Of a DNA stretch of 36,504 nt, positions 21,841 through 29,724 are shown piece after piece. The notes under the pieces are model-generated. The model saw only the letters and a list, made by a program, of their open reading frames with translations. It had not been told where the DNA came from and ran no database searches. Origin of the DNA: a virus; IMG/VR virus record IMGVR_UViG_3300031595_000165, positions 1-36,504 of that record; one strand, 5' to 3'. The position numbers and the translations under genes were made by a program. Positions within the stretch are counted from its first letter, which is position 1; every line of letters starts with the position of its first letter.

Positions 21841-22008
21841 ATGTTCATGAAGCCCGCCCCCGGTCTCGCCATTCGAGACCCGGACCTGATGGATCTCATC
21901 CCGGCGGACGGCCGCGATGTCCCCGAAAGCCCCTACTGGGTCCGCCGCCTGCGTGACGGTGATGTGACCTTGGCCGCCCCGCCGTCGGTGGAAGCCGAAA
22001 CCGCCTGA
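21841..22008 (+). CDS. DUF2635 protein, Mu gp38-like
   Basis: 55 aa. Starts MFMKPAPGLAIRDPDLMDLI, followed by DGRDVPESPYWVRRLRDGDV, the signature of DUF2635 (PF10948), which precedes the sheath gene in Mu and its relatives. AGGAG ribosome site six bases upstream overlaps the end of the terminator gene. Role in the tail unknown. Family call is strong despite the short length. Confidence 0.85.
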   Translation: MFMKPAPGLAIRDPDLMDLIPADGRDVPESPYWVRRLRDGDVTLAAPPSVEAETA

Positions 22009-22038
22009 TCAATCAGCCCTTTGGCAAGGCAAACCGCA

Positions 22039-22070
22039 GCGCCGTGAGGCGCCGCATCCCATAGACGGAG
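22039..22070 (+). promoter_or_regulatory. GUGA-loop hairpin and ribosome site before the sheath gene
   Basis: GCGCC (22039-22043) GTGA GGCGC (22048-22052) forms a 5-bp GNRA-type hairpin, 14 bases before the ribosome site GGAG (22067-22070). A matching element precedes the tube gene at 23599 with a compensatory base-pair change. Confidence 0.65.
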
Positions 22071-22079
22071 CCTCACACC

Positions 22080-23561
22080 ATGACCGTGGGTTTTAAGCAC
22101 ATCCCGCAGAATATCCGCGTTCCGCTGTTTTACGCGGAAGTGGATAACTCCCAGGCCAACACCGGCAGCATCAACCAGCGCGCCCTGATCGTCGGCCAGA
22201 TCACTTCGGCCGGCACCGCGACCCCGGGCGTCCCCGTGATTTCGCAGGGCGTGGCCGACGCTAAGACCCTGGGTGGCCCCGGCTCGCAGCTCGCGCTGAT
22301 GACCGCCGCCTATCGGGAGAACGATAATTTCGGCGAGCTGTGGTATCTGCCGCTCTCCGACGCCGGCTCGGCGACCGCCGCGACCGGCACCATCGCGATT
22401 ACCGGCCCGGCCACCGCCAACGGCACCATCTGCCTGTACATCGGCGGCGTGCTTGTCGCCCAGGGCGTAGCGTCCGGTCAGGCGAATACCACCATCGCCA
22501 CGGCGCTGGCTGCGACGGTCAACGCCAACACCGATCTCCCGGTCACCGCCTCGGCGGCCAGCGGCACCGTGACCCTGACGGCCAAGAATAAGGGCACCTG
22601 CGGCAACGGTATCGATCTGCGCCTGAACTATCGCGGCGCCCTGGGCAACGAGGCCCTGCCGACCGGCGTCGGCGCCACCATCACCGCCATGTCCGGCGGC
22701 GCGACCGATCCCACCCTGACGACCCCGTTCGCCAACCTGCTGGATCAGCCCTTTGACTTCATCGCCTTCCCCTACACCGATTCGACCAGCCTCGATGCGG
22801 TGAAGGCCCTCCTCGACGACAATACCGGCCGCTGGGCCTGGTCGCGGCAGATTTATGGCCATGCCTTCGCCGCCGCCTCGGGCACGCTGGGCACCCTGAC
22901 CACCCTGGGCGTTGCCCGGAATGATCAGCACGCCAGCATCATGGGTTTCTATGACAGCCCGACCCCGGCTTGGATCTGGGCGGCAGCCATCGCCGGCCAG
23001 GCCTCGGCCAGCCTCCGGGCTGATCCGGCGCTCCCGCTGCAGACCCTGGCCCTGTCCGGCGTCCTGGCGCCGCCGCTGTCGTCGCGCTTCGCCATGACCG
23101 ACCGCAATGTGCTGCTGTTCGACGGCATCTCGACCTTCACCGTCGCCGACGACGGCACGGTCGCTATCGAAAACCTGATCACCACCTACCAGAAAAACAG
23201 CTTCGGCCAGCCGGACAACTCCTATCTGGAAGTCGAAACCCTGTTCACCCTGGCTTACGTGCTCCGCTTCATGCGGACCCGTGTGACCAGCAAGTATGCC
23301 CGCGTCAAGCTGGCGGCCAACGGCACCCGCTTTGGCGCCGGTGCTGCGGTGGTGACCCCGAACATCATCCGCGCCGACCTGATCGCCGCCTATCGCGAGA
23401 TGGAAACCGCCGGCCTCGTCCAGAACGGTGACGCCTTCAAGGCAGCGCTGATCGTCGAGAAGAACGCCAGCAATCCGAACCGGGTGGATGTCCTCTGGCC
23501 CGGCACCCTGATCAACCAGCTCCGCATTTTCGCGGTGCTGGCGCAGTTCCGCCTGCAGTGA
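22080..23561 (+). CDS. Contractile tail sheath protein, Mu gpL-like
   Basis: 493 aa, sheath family PF04984, length as in Mu L. Starts GFKHIPQNIRVPLFYAEVD and carries RALIVGQITSAG and GGPGSQLALMTAAYRENDNFGELW; the C-terminus has FMRTRVTSKYARVKLAANG. It polymerises around the tail tube and contracts to drive the tube through the cell envelope. GGAG is nine bases before the ATG, behind the leader hairpin. Confidence 0.95.
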   Translation: MTVGFKHIPQNIRVPLFYAEVDNSQANTGSINQRALIVGQITSAGTATPGVPVISQGVADAKTLGGPGSQLALMTAAYRENDNFGELWYLPLSDAGSATAATGTIAITGPATANGTICLYIGGVLVAQGVASGQANTTIATALAATVNANTDLPVTASAASGTVTLTAKNKGTCGNGIDLRLNYRGALGNEALPTGVGATITAMSGGATDPTLTTPFANLLDQPFDFIAFPYTDSTSLDAVKALLDDNTGRWAWSRQIYGHAFAAASGTLGTLTTLGVARNDQHASIMGFYDSPTPAWIWAAAIAGQASASLRADPALPLQTLALSGVLAPPLSSRFAMTDRNVLLFDGISTFTVADDGTVAIENLITTYQKNSFGQPDNSYLEVETLFTLAYVLRFMRTRVTSKYARVKLAANGTRFGAGAAVVTPNIIRADLIAAYREMETAGLVQNGDAFKAALIVEKNASNPNRVDVLWPGTLINQLRIFAVLAQFRLQ

Positions 23562-23567
23562 TCTTGG

Positions 23568-23596
23568 GGCCGCCCCGCTCGGCGGCCTCGTCTTTT
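23568..23596 (+). terminator. Terminator-like hairpin after the sheath gene
   Basis: GGCCGCC (23568-23574), six-base loop, GGCGGCC (23581-23587), then TCGTCTTTT. Compatible with a partial Rho-independent terminator that would lower tube-gene transcription, or with 3' protection of sheath mRNA. Confidence 0.55.
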
Positions 23597-23598
23597 CA

Positions 23599-23631
23599 GC
23601 GTCGTGAGACGCCACCCCTCCCTTGATGGAG
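23599..23631 (+). promoter_or_regulatory. GUGA-loop hairpin and ribosome site before the tube gene
   Basis: GCGTC (23599-23603) GTGA GACGC (23608-23612), then 15 bases, then GGAG (23628-23631). Same loop, same stem length and nearly the same distance to the ribosome site as at 22039-22070, with C-G replaced by T-A in the stem. Confidence 0.65.
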
Positions 23632-23638
23632 TTTCCTC

Positions 23639-24007
23639 ATGGCCGATACCTCCCGCCTCGTCGGCGGCACCGCCTACCTGTCCGTGGACGGGCAATCTTA
23701 CCTTCTGACCGGTGACCTCAAGTGGTCCCCCTCCGTCGTCAAGCGCGAGACGGTCACCGGCATGGACGGTGTCCACGGCTATAAAGAGACCCCGATCACC
23801 GGGCACGTCTCCGGCACCTTCCGCGACACCTCCAGCCTGACCGTGGCCGACTTCAACGCCATGACCAACGTCACCGTCACCATTGAGCTGAACAACGGCA
23901 AGATGGTTGTGGGCCGGAATATGTGGACGGTGGATAGCCAGGAGGTCGATTCGACCGAGGGCACCGTCGAGGTGAAGTGGGAAGGTATGTCGGTCGAGGA
24001 GGCTTGA
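23639..24007 (+). CDS. Tail tube protein, Mu gpM-like
   Basis: 122 aa, family PF10618. Landmarks are RLVGGTAYLSVDGQSYLL, GMDGVHGYKETPITGHVSG and NNGKMVVGRNMWTVDSQEVD, as in Mu-type tubes. Hexamers stack to form the inner channel for DNA. Directly follows the sheath gene, as in all Mu-like tails, and carries the same leader hairpin. Confidence 0.93.
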   Translation: MADTSRLVGGTAYLSVDGQSYLLTGDLKWSPSVVKRETVTGMDGVHGYKETPITGHVSGTFRDTSSLTVADFNAMTNVTVTIELNNGKMVVGRNMWTVDSQEVDSTEGTVEVKWEGMSVEEA

Positions 24008-24009
24008 TC

Positions 24010-24294
24010 ATGGTCGAATCGACCCTTCGCATCGAGCTTGCCAAGCCCATCAGCATCGGCAAGGGCGATTGCCCCGTGACCTATGACCACCTCGACTTGC
24101 GCGAGCCCACCGCCGAAGAGTTCGCCAAGGCGACCGAGTCGGCGACCGGGTTCCGTCAGACCATGAAGCTGATCTCCCTGGCGGCCAAGGTGCCTGAGTC
24201 CGTGATTGGCCAGATGCCGGTTGGCCAGGTCAATGAAGCGGGGGACTTCCTCATGGGTTTTATGGAGCGTGGCCGGAACACTGGCGAAACCTAA
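24010..24294 (+). CDS. Tail assembly chaperone, short form (Mu gp41-like)
   Basis: 94 aa from the ATG at 24010. IELAKPISIGKGDCPVTYDHLDLREPTAEEF is the signature of the phage tail assembly chaperone family of Mu gp41 type (PF10109). It would coat the tape measure during tail assembly. The stop is TAA at 24292-24294. A slippery heptamer at 24255-24261 allows a -1 shift to the long form. Confidence 0.88.
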   Translation: MVESTLRIELAKPISIGKGDCPVTYDHLDLREPTAEEFAKATESATGFRQTMKLISLAAKVPESVIGQMPVGQVNEAGDFLMGFMERGRNTGET

Positions 24295-24428
24295 TCGCCG
24301 ATCTGACCCGGTTCTATGGCTGGGGGCCGCGTGATGCGTGGTCCCTGACCGGAACCGAGTTGGCGTGGTGGGAGGCCCAGGCCCTTCGCATGGCCGGGCA
24401 AACGGGGGCTAGTTCCGATGGCCAATAA
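24010..24428 (+). CDS. Tail assembly chaperone, -1 frameshift fusion form
   Basis: Ribosomes slipping -1 on GGGTTTT (24255-24261) would read on as YGAWPEHWRNLIADLTRFYGWG and so on to TAA at 24426-24428, giving a product of about 139 aa. The added 55 residues (W, D, L, W-rich: GTELAWWEAQALRM) look like the conserved second part of Mu gp42/lambda T-type chaperone extensions. The fusion ends 11 bases inside the tape measure gene. Programmed frameshifting at this spot is a known feature of tail chaperones; that it happens here is inference from sequence. Confidence 0.75.
24255..24261 (+). other. Slippery heptamer G GGT TTT for -1 frameshift
   Basis: Canonical X XXY YYZ in the zero frame of the tail chaperone: codons ATG GGT TTT. 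Both tRNAs can re-pair on GGG TTT. The -1 frame is open from here to 24428 with coding-like sequence. Confidence 0.8.
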
Positions 24429-25992
24429 ATTCCAGATCACGATTTCGGCGGTCGATAAGGCCACTGCCGTCGTGAACAAGGTCAAGGAATCGGTCGGGAA
24501 AGCAACCCGCCCAATCACCGACCTTGGCAAGGCGACCGCCGGCCTTGGAAAATCCGTTGGCCTGGACCGCTTCGCCAAGGGGATCGGCACTTTCGCGTCT
24601 AAAGCCGGAAAGGGGATCTCCAGCGTTGTGGGGATCGGCGCCCCGATGGAGGGGCTTCTTACCGGTGGCGGCATGGCGACCGCTGGCGTTGCTGCCGGAG
24701 CCGCCGTGCTAGCAACCTCAATCGCGGCCCTCTCTGCGGAATTCGGGCGATACAGCCAGGCTCTCACCCGCACATCCTATCTCTCGGGCGTGTCGACCAG
24801 CCAGCTTCAATCGCTCTCGGGCGCGGCGAAGTTGGCCGGCGTTTCGGCGGAGACGATGCAAGGTAGCCTCGGCGCTCTCGGCACTACCATGCAAGACGCG
24901 CTGTATGGCCGCAACGACCAGGCCGCCGCGATGTTCAAGTCGCTCGGCGTCACCATCCGCCATACTGCCGACGGGACGGTTGACGCCGCTGATATGTTCC
25001 GGCAGCTGTCGGCCGCCCTGAGCGATGCTGACCCGAAGGCGGCAGCGCTGATCGTCGGGATTCTTGGCGTCGATGCCAGCCTCATTCCGATGATGAAAAA
25101 CCTGAAGCAATCGGAATCGGCCGCCCGTGCCCTTGGGTCAACCATGGGGCCCGAGCAGATTGCCCGCGCAGCCGCCTTTGAGGGGTCGATAAATCGTCTC
25201 GGCATCGCCTTCGGTGGCCTAGGCCGGTCGATTGCCGACACCTTCATCCCGCCGCTGCAAAAGGGCATCGATAAGCTGACGGAAATCGCCGTCCTGTCCA
25301 ATCGATGGTGGTCGACCCATGGCGTGAATGCGCCCGGGCCCTCGACCAGCTATGCGATGCCCGCCGCATCGAATAAGCCGCTCCCGGCAGACCTTCAGAC
25401 CGCCCCGACCCCCAATAGCGGCGCGACGGTCACGCCCAGGAACGGCCGGGGGTCGACTCTTGGCCTTGACCAGAACAACCCTGGAAACCTTCGGGCGGGA
25501 CAGGGGCAGACGGGAGCGGCGAACGGATATGCGGTATTCCCGACCCAAGAGGCGGGCCTATCGGCGATGGTCCGGCAGATCCAACTTTACGAGACCCGTG
25601 ACGGCCTGCGCAGCATCAACGACATTGTGAGCAAATACGCCCCGGCCAGCGAGAACAACACTGCGGCATATGTCGATGACGTTTCCAAGCGAACTGGCAT
25701 CGCCGCCGACCAGCAGATTGACCCGAACGACAAGCAGGCTATGACGGCGCTGGTTTCTGCCATGATCCAGCACGAGCAAGGCAAGCAGCCGTTCACCCCG
25801 GAGCAGATCCGAGCGGCCGTTGACCAGCGCATGGCAAGCAACAGCGCCGGCCGGCCCAGCGACGAGCCGATCAAGATCGAACTCTCTATCAAGGATCTTC
25901 CCCAGGGCGCCACCGCGAAAGCCACCTCGCCGAATGCTTCTATCGGCCCGACCCGGGTCGCCTATTCCATGCCCACGACGGTGACGCCATGA
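24418..25992 (+). CDS. Tape measure protein with C-terminal murein hydrolase-like domain
   Basis: 524 aa. The N-terminal 300 residues are helical and Ala/Gly/Ser-rich (KAGKGISSVVGIG...GGMATAGVAAGAAVLATSIAAL), with a hydrophobic stretch near 84-105, typical of tape measures that set tail length. A Pro-rich hinge (about 302-345) leads to a globular domain (about 350-470: QNNPGNLRAGQG, GYAVFPTQEAGLSAMVRQI, SKYAPASENNTAAYVDDVSKRTG). This matches lysozyme-fold virion hydrolases of the P5 structural-protein type. It could open the peptidoglycan during injection. The protein is rather short for a tape measure. Confidence 0.85.
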   Translation: MANKFQITISAVDKATAVVNKVKESVGKATRPITDLGKATAGLGKSVGLDRFAKGIGTFASKAGKGISSVVGIGAPMEGLLTGGGMATAGVAAGAAVLATSIAALSAEFGRYSQALTRTSYLSGVSTSQLQSLSGAAKLAGVSAETMQGSLGALGTTMQDALYGRNDQAAAMFKSLGVTIRHTADGTVDAADMFRQLSAALSDADPKAAALIVGILGVDASLIPMMKNLKQSESAARALGSTMGPEQIARAAAFEGSINRLGIAFGGLGRSIADTFIPPLQKGIDKLTEIAVLSNRWWSTHGVNAPGPSTSYAMPAASNKPLPADLQTAPTPNSGATVTPRNGRGSTLGLDQNNPGNLRAGQGQTGAANGYAVFPTQEAGLSAMVRQIQLYETRDGLRSINDIVSKYAPASENNTAAYVDDVSKRTGIAADQQIDPNDKQAMTALVSAMIQHEQGKQPFTPEQIRAAVDQRMASNSAGRPSDEPIKIELSIKDLPQGATAKATSPNASIGPTRVAYSMPTTVTP

Positions 25993-26855
25993 CGATCCTC
26001 GACACGGTCAGCAGCGGCGCCAATCAGGCCCTCCGCCTCGGCAAGGATCTGGGACTTGGCGGTCCCGGCACCCAGGCGGCCAACTGGTTCCAGCAGCTTC
26101 GCCCGGCCTCGTATCGCGGCCTCGGGTTCGGTGTGCTTACCGGAGATGGGAAATTCGGCCGGCGGAATGCCGTGCACGAATACCCCTACCGCGACACGCC
26201 ATGGGTCGAAGACCTCGGCCGGTCCGCCCGGCGCATCATCATGCAGGGGTTCATCGTCGGCGACGACGTGATCTCTCAACGCGACCGCATGATCGCCGCC
26301 GTCGAATCCCCCGAATCCGCCGAGCTGGTGCACCCGACCTTTGGGCGCCTCAAGGTGGCCCTGATCGATTTCGGGTGCCACGAACGCTGGGACAATGGCC
26401 GTTATTTCGAGCTGAATTTCAGCTTCATCGAGGCCGGCGAGCGCGTCTTTCCCGCCGCCACCTCGTCAACCTCTGATGCCGTCAAGAACGCTGCGGACGG
26501 CGCCGACGCTGCCGCATCCCAGGACTTCGCCACCCGAGCCTATGCCGCGCTAAAAAAGGGCGCCATCGCCGCGAGGCAGGCCGCGACCATGGCAAATATG
26601 TTGGTCCGTAAGATCCAGCGCGTCGTGAATGACGCGACCAACCTTTACAACACGGTGGGCAGCCTGCCCGGCCAGTTCGGGCGCTTCTTCGGAAGTCGCC
26701 GGCAGAGCAAGGCCGCCAAGGCGCAGACCGGCATCACCAACGCGGTAGGAGTGGCGGCCGGTGTCGCGGTCCTGATCGCCGCCGGCTCGGCATCTCGGGT
26801 CAATGTGTCCTCGGCTGGCGCGGCCCTGAACACCTCGGCGGCGAATCTGCCATGA
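25989..26855 (+). CDS. DNA circulation protein N-terminal part, Mu gp43-like
   Basis: 288 aa. LRPASYRGLGFGVLTGDGKFGRRNAVHEYPYRDTPWVEDLGR and the following residues up to about 155 match the DNA_circ_N domain (PF07157) of Mu gp43 and relatives, baseplate-region proteins. The second half is Ala-rich and helical. It overlaps both neighbours by ATGA. The family C-terminal signature is absent here and appears in the next gene. Confidence 0.88.
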   Translation: MTILDTVSSGANQALRLGKDLGLGGPGTQAANWFQQLRPASYRGLGFGVLTGDGKFGRRNAVHEYPYRDTPWVEDLGRSARRIIMQGFIVGDDVISQRDRMIAAVESPESAELVHPTFGRLKVALIDFGCHERWDNGRYFELNFSFIEAGERVFPAATSSTSDAVKNAADGADAAASQDFATRAYAALKKGAIAARQAATMANMLVRKIQRVVNDATNLYNTVGSLPGQFGRFFGSRRQSKAAKAQTGITNAVGVAAGVAVLIAAGSASRVNVSSAGAALNTSAANLP

Positions 26856-27412
26856 GCACCCCGGAAGATTTCGCCAGCGCGACCCAAGCCCTGGTTGCCG
26901 CCCTCTCCTCGTCCGTCAGCGATCCCGGCGATGCGCTGCGCCTGCTCTCCGACCTTTCGGCCTTCGTCCCGGTCGACCCGACGGCGCCGGCCATTGGCGC
27001 GGTGGCCTCCGAAATGAAGGGGGCCACGGCCGATCTCTTCCGCCGCGCCGCCGTGGTGGCCATGGCCCGCGCCGCCGCCGCCTATCAACCGTCCTCGTAT
27101 GATGATGCCGCCCAGGTGCGGACCATCGTTTGCGCGGCCCTCGATGCCGAGATCACTACCGCCGGAAACCAGGGCGAGGATGCTAGCTTTGTTGCCCTCA
27201 AGGCTCTGCGGGTGGCCGTCATCCAGGATCTGACCGAGCGAGGCGCCACCCTGGCCCATATTTCGACCATCAAGACGGCCGCCTCGGTGCCGGCGCTGGT
27301 GCTGGCGAACCGGCTCTACCAGGACCCCAGCCGCGCCGAAGACCTGATCGCGCGCGGGAATCCCCGCCATCCGGCCTTTATGCCGACGGCCATCAAGGCG
27401 CTTTCGAGCTAG
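26852..27412 (+). CDS. DNA circulation protein C-terminal part (split gp43)
   Basis: 186 aa, mainly helical. Residues 148-178 (VPALVLANRLYQDPSRAEDL, then IARGNPRHPAFMP) form the conserved end normally found at the C-terminus of Mu gp43-type proteins. With the upstream 288 aa the total of 474 is near the 491 of Mu gp43. ATGA coupling suggests a genuine two-gene arrangement rather than a sequencing slip. The stop overlaps a convergent gene stop (CTAG at 27409-27412). Confidence 0.75.
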   Translation: MSTPEDFASATQALVAALSSSVSDPGDALRLLSDLSAFVPVDPTAPAIGAVASEMKGATADLFRRAAVVAMARAAAAYQPSSYDDAAQVRTIVCAALDAEITTAGNQGEDASFVALKALRVAVIQDLTERGATLAHISTIKTAASVPALVLANRLYQDPSRAEDLIARGNPRHPAFMPTAIKALSS

Positions 27413-27657
27413 GGAGTGACGGTGCTCGGCTCGCGATAGGGCGGCCGATAGGGCGGCTTGACGTTTGGATCGGACTGGAACTTTCGGACCTGATGACAGG
27501 TGAAGGTGGCGGGGTGTCCGAAATTGGTCATCTGGCTTGCATGGCGAATCCCGAAGCTCTGGCACTCCTCCACGGTCTTGAATTCGGCCGCCGGGCCGCC
27601 GCCGCCGAGGTAGCCATCAGCGAAGAACATCGTCAACAGAACGACAACCGGCCCCAT
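27409..27657 (-). CDS. Secreted small protein, leftward moron within tail genes
   Basis: 82 aa on the strand opposite to all tail genes. CGGAGG lies five bases before the ATG. The N-terminus GPVVVLLTMFFADGYLGG is a likely export signal or membrane anchor. The rest has two Cys (32 and 54) that could pair outside the cytoplasm, and a Pro/Tyr-rich end. Its own transcription unit between gp43 and gp44 is the classic sign of a moron expressed in the lysogen. Possible envelope modifier; no family recognised. Confidence 0.65.
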   Translation of the reverse strand: MGPVVVLLTMFFADGYLGGGGPAAEFKTVEECQSFGIRHASQMTNFGHPATFTCHQVRKFQSDPNVKPPYRPPYREPSTVTP

Positions 27658-27683
27658 GGATGCCTCCGATTGGAATGAATGCC

Positions 27684-28757
27684 ATGGATGATCTTACCCT
27701 AATTGTTGGTAACAGGGCCATATCCGGTTGGCAGGGTATCCGGGTCACCCGTGGCATCGAGCGCTTGCCCAGCGACTTTGAAATCGAGATGACCGAGCTG
27801 TACCCAGGCGAGGCGAATGCCTTCGTGGTGCAGCCCGGCGATTCTTGCCAAGTGAAGATCGGCGACGACCTTGTCATCACCGGCTATATCGACCGATATT
27901 CGCCGTCCCTGTCCTCCCGGCGCCACTCGATCAGGATCATGGGGCGCGGCAAGTGCGCCGACCTCGTCGATTGCTCCGCCGAATGGCCGTCGGGCCAGAT
28001 CAGCGGGGCGACGGTGCTAGGGATCGCCCAGAAGCTAGCCGCGCCCTATGGCATTTCCGTCTCGTCCCAGGTGGCCGAGGAAACAACCATCATCCCGCAG
28101 TTCAACGTCTGCTGGGGCGAAACTCCGTTTTCGATCATCGAGCGCCTGTGCCGGTATCGGGCGATGTTGGCCTATGACCAGCCAGACGGCAATTTGCTGC
28201 TGTCCCGGGTCGGGGTGCTGGCCCATTCGACAGGCTTCGCCGAGGGCAAGAACGTCGAATCCGCCCACGTCCTGCTGACCCAGGACCAGCGATATTCGGA
28301 TTACGTGGTGCGCATGTTGTCCACCTCCGTGTTCAGCGATGCCGGCGGGAATCAGGGCGACATCCTGGCCCACACCGAGGACAAGGGCGTGAAGCGCCAC
28401 CGCCTGAAATACATCATCGAGACGGGCGGCATGGTCCAGGATCTCGGCAAGATGCGGGGGGGGTGGGAGGCAGTTCGGCGCTTCGGCCGCTCGGCCATGG
28501 TGCGAATCGAGGCCGACAGCTGGCGCGACGGAGATGGCAAGCTGTGGACGCCGAATCAGGTCGTCCCGGTTGATCTGCCATCGCTTCGTGTTGGGCAGAA
28601 GGCTTGGCTGATCTCCGAAGTGACCTTCGAGCGAGGAGATCGCGGCACCCGGGCGCATCTGACCATCATGCCGCCGGACGCCTTCGTGCCCCAGCCCATC
28701 CTCCTTCAGCCCACCTATGGCGATGTTGCAAATCTGGCGAAGAGGCCCCCCGCATGA
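27684..28757 (+). CDS. Baseplate hub protein, Mu gp44/gpP-like
   Basis: 357 aa from ATG 27684. LTLIVGNRAISGWQGIRVTRGIERLPSDFEIEMTE is the hallmark of Mu gp44-type hubs (late-control-D-like fold), with ITGYIDRYSPSLSSRRHSI and ETPFSIIERLCRYRAMLAYD further in. It forms the trimeric hub on which the spike sits. In-frame ATGs at 27660 and 27675 are alternatives. It overlaps gp45 by ATGA. An eight-G run lies at 28456-28463. Confidence 0.9.
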   Translation: MDDLTLIVGNRAISGWQGIRVTRGIERLPSDFEIEMTELYPGEANAFVVQPGDSCQVKIGDDLVITGYIDRYSPSLSSRRHSIRIMGRGKCADLVDCSAEWPSGQISGATVLGIAQKLAAPYGISVSSQVAEETTIIPQFNVCWGETPFSIIERLCRYRAMLAYDQPDGNLLLSRVGVLAHSTGFAEGKNVESAHVLLTQDQRYSDYVVRMLSTSVFSDAGGNQGDILAHTEDKGVKRHRLKYIIETGGMVQDLGKMRGGWEAVRRFGRSAMVRIEADSWRDGDGKLWTPNQVVPVDLPSLRVGQKAWLISEVTFERGDRGTRAHLTIMPPDAFVPQPILLQPTYGDVANLAKRPPA

Positions 28758-29287
28758 GCGAGATGCTTGACGCCATCGACCGCCTATATCGGCGCGTCGT
28801 GATGATGATCGGCGCCGGCCGAGTTTCAACCACCGGAGATGCGGGATCTGTCCAGAGGCTGCAGGTCCAGCTTCGGGGGGATTCCGAAATCAGGGATAGC
28901 ACCCCTCGGGTTGCCGAATATGGCTTTACCTCCGTCCCGATTCCCGGTTGTGACGCCGTGGTGATCTTCGCCGGCGGGGATCGGTCGGAGGGGATCATCA
29001 TCGCCACTGGCGACCAGCGGTATCGGCTGAGCAACCTTGCCCCAGGCGAGGTCGCCATCCACGACGACCAGGGCCAGAAAGTGCACCTGACCCGCAGCGG
29101 GATCATCATCCATAGCCCGATCAAGATCCGTTTCGAGGCTCCGGTAATCGAGCTGCACGCCAGCACCTCCTATCGCTGGGATGTCAATGGCCACGGCCAG
29201 CACTGGTACGGCACCTACATCGATACTTGGCAGATCGGCGAGACGGCCGGAACCGCCCACAACATCAGCCCGCCGGAAATCTCATGA
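28754..29287 (+). CDS. Baseplate spike protein, Mu gp45-like
   Basis: 177 aa, family PF06890. LYRRVVMMIGAGRVSTTGD, then TPRVAEYGFTSVPIPGCDAVVIFAGGDR is the OB-fold part. The C-terminal part is a beta-helical spike (ELHASTSYRWDVNGHGQHWY), whose HGH-like residues may bind metal at the tip as in other phage spikes. It pierces the outer membrane. ATGA overlaps on both sides. Confidence 0.93.
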   Translation: MSEMLDAIDRLYRRVVMMIGAGRVSTTGDAGSVQRLQVQLRGDSEIRDSTPRVAEYGFTSVPIPGCDAVVIFAGGDRSEGIIIATGDQRYRLSNLAPGEVAIHDDQGQKVHLTRSGIIIHSPIKIRFEAPVIELHASTSYRWDVNGHGQHWYGTYIDTWQIGETAGTAHNISPPEIS

Positions 29288-29724
29288 GCGACATCGCAAC
29301 CACATGGGTGGCCGACCTCAGTCGCGGCGACTGGTCCTTGGTCGGCCCGGCGCTGACCTCTGGCAACGACCTCGCCACCGCCGTGGTGCTGAGCTTGTTC
29401 TCGGACCGGCAGGCCAATCCCGACGACATCGTGCCCGACGGCACCGGTGACCGCCGGGGATGGTGGGGGGACATGGGCAACGACAAGCCCATCGGGTCGC
29501 GCCTCTGGCTGCTGGCCAGGGCCAAGCAGACCACCGAAACGCTGCAGCGGGCGCAGGACTACATCACCGAGGCCCTGCAATGGCTGATTGATGACGGCGT
29601 AGTTGCAAAGTTCGACATCGGCGTCGAGTGGACCCGGGCGGGCATGCTCGGCGCCCAGGTCGTCGCCTATCGCAGCGACGGCGGCAGCGCGGCGATGAAT
29701 TTCTCTTGGGTCTGGGGGTCTTAG
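29284..29724 (+). CDS. Baseplate wedge protein, Mu gp46-like
   Basis: 146 aa, family PF07409. NDLATAVVLSLFSDRQANPDD, then RRGWWGDMGNDKPIGSRLWLLARAK is the clear signature. It has the gp25-like/lysozyme-like role in Mu baseplates. Coupled to gp45 by ATGA and directly followed by gp47. Confidence 0.93.
   Translation: MSDIATTWVADLSRGDWSLVGPALTSGNDLATAVVLSLFSDRQANPDDIVPDGTGDRRGWWGDMGNDKPIGSRLWLLARAKQTTETLQRAQDYITEALQWLIDDGVVAKFDIGVEWTRAGMLGAQVVAYRSDGGSAAMNFSWVWGS

Noticed and set aside
21933-23615. 560-codon antisense frame under the sheath gene
   Set aside because: Complement of a certain sheath gene; Gly/Arg/His-rich composition typical of a shadow.
3431-28463. Runs of eight or nine G as a set of phase-variation switches
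   Set aside because: Four such runs (3431, 5201, 6048, 28456) are near the chance number for this base composition; only the one in the methyltransferase coincides with a frame break.
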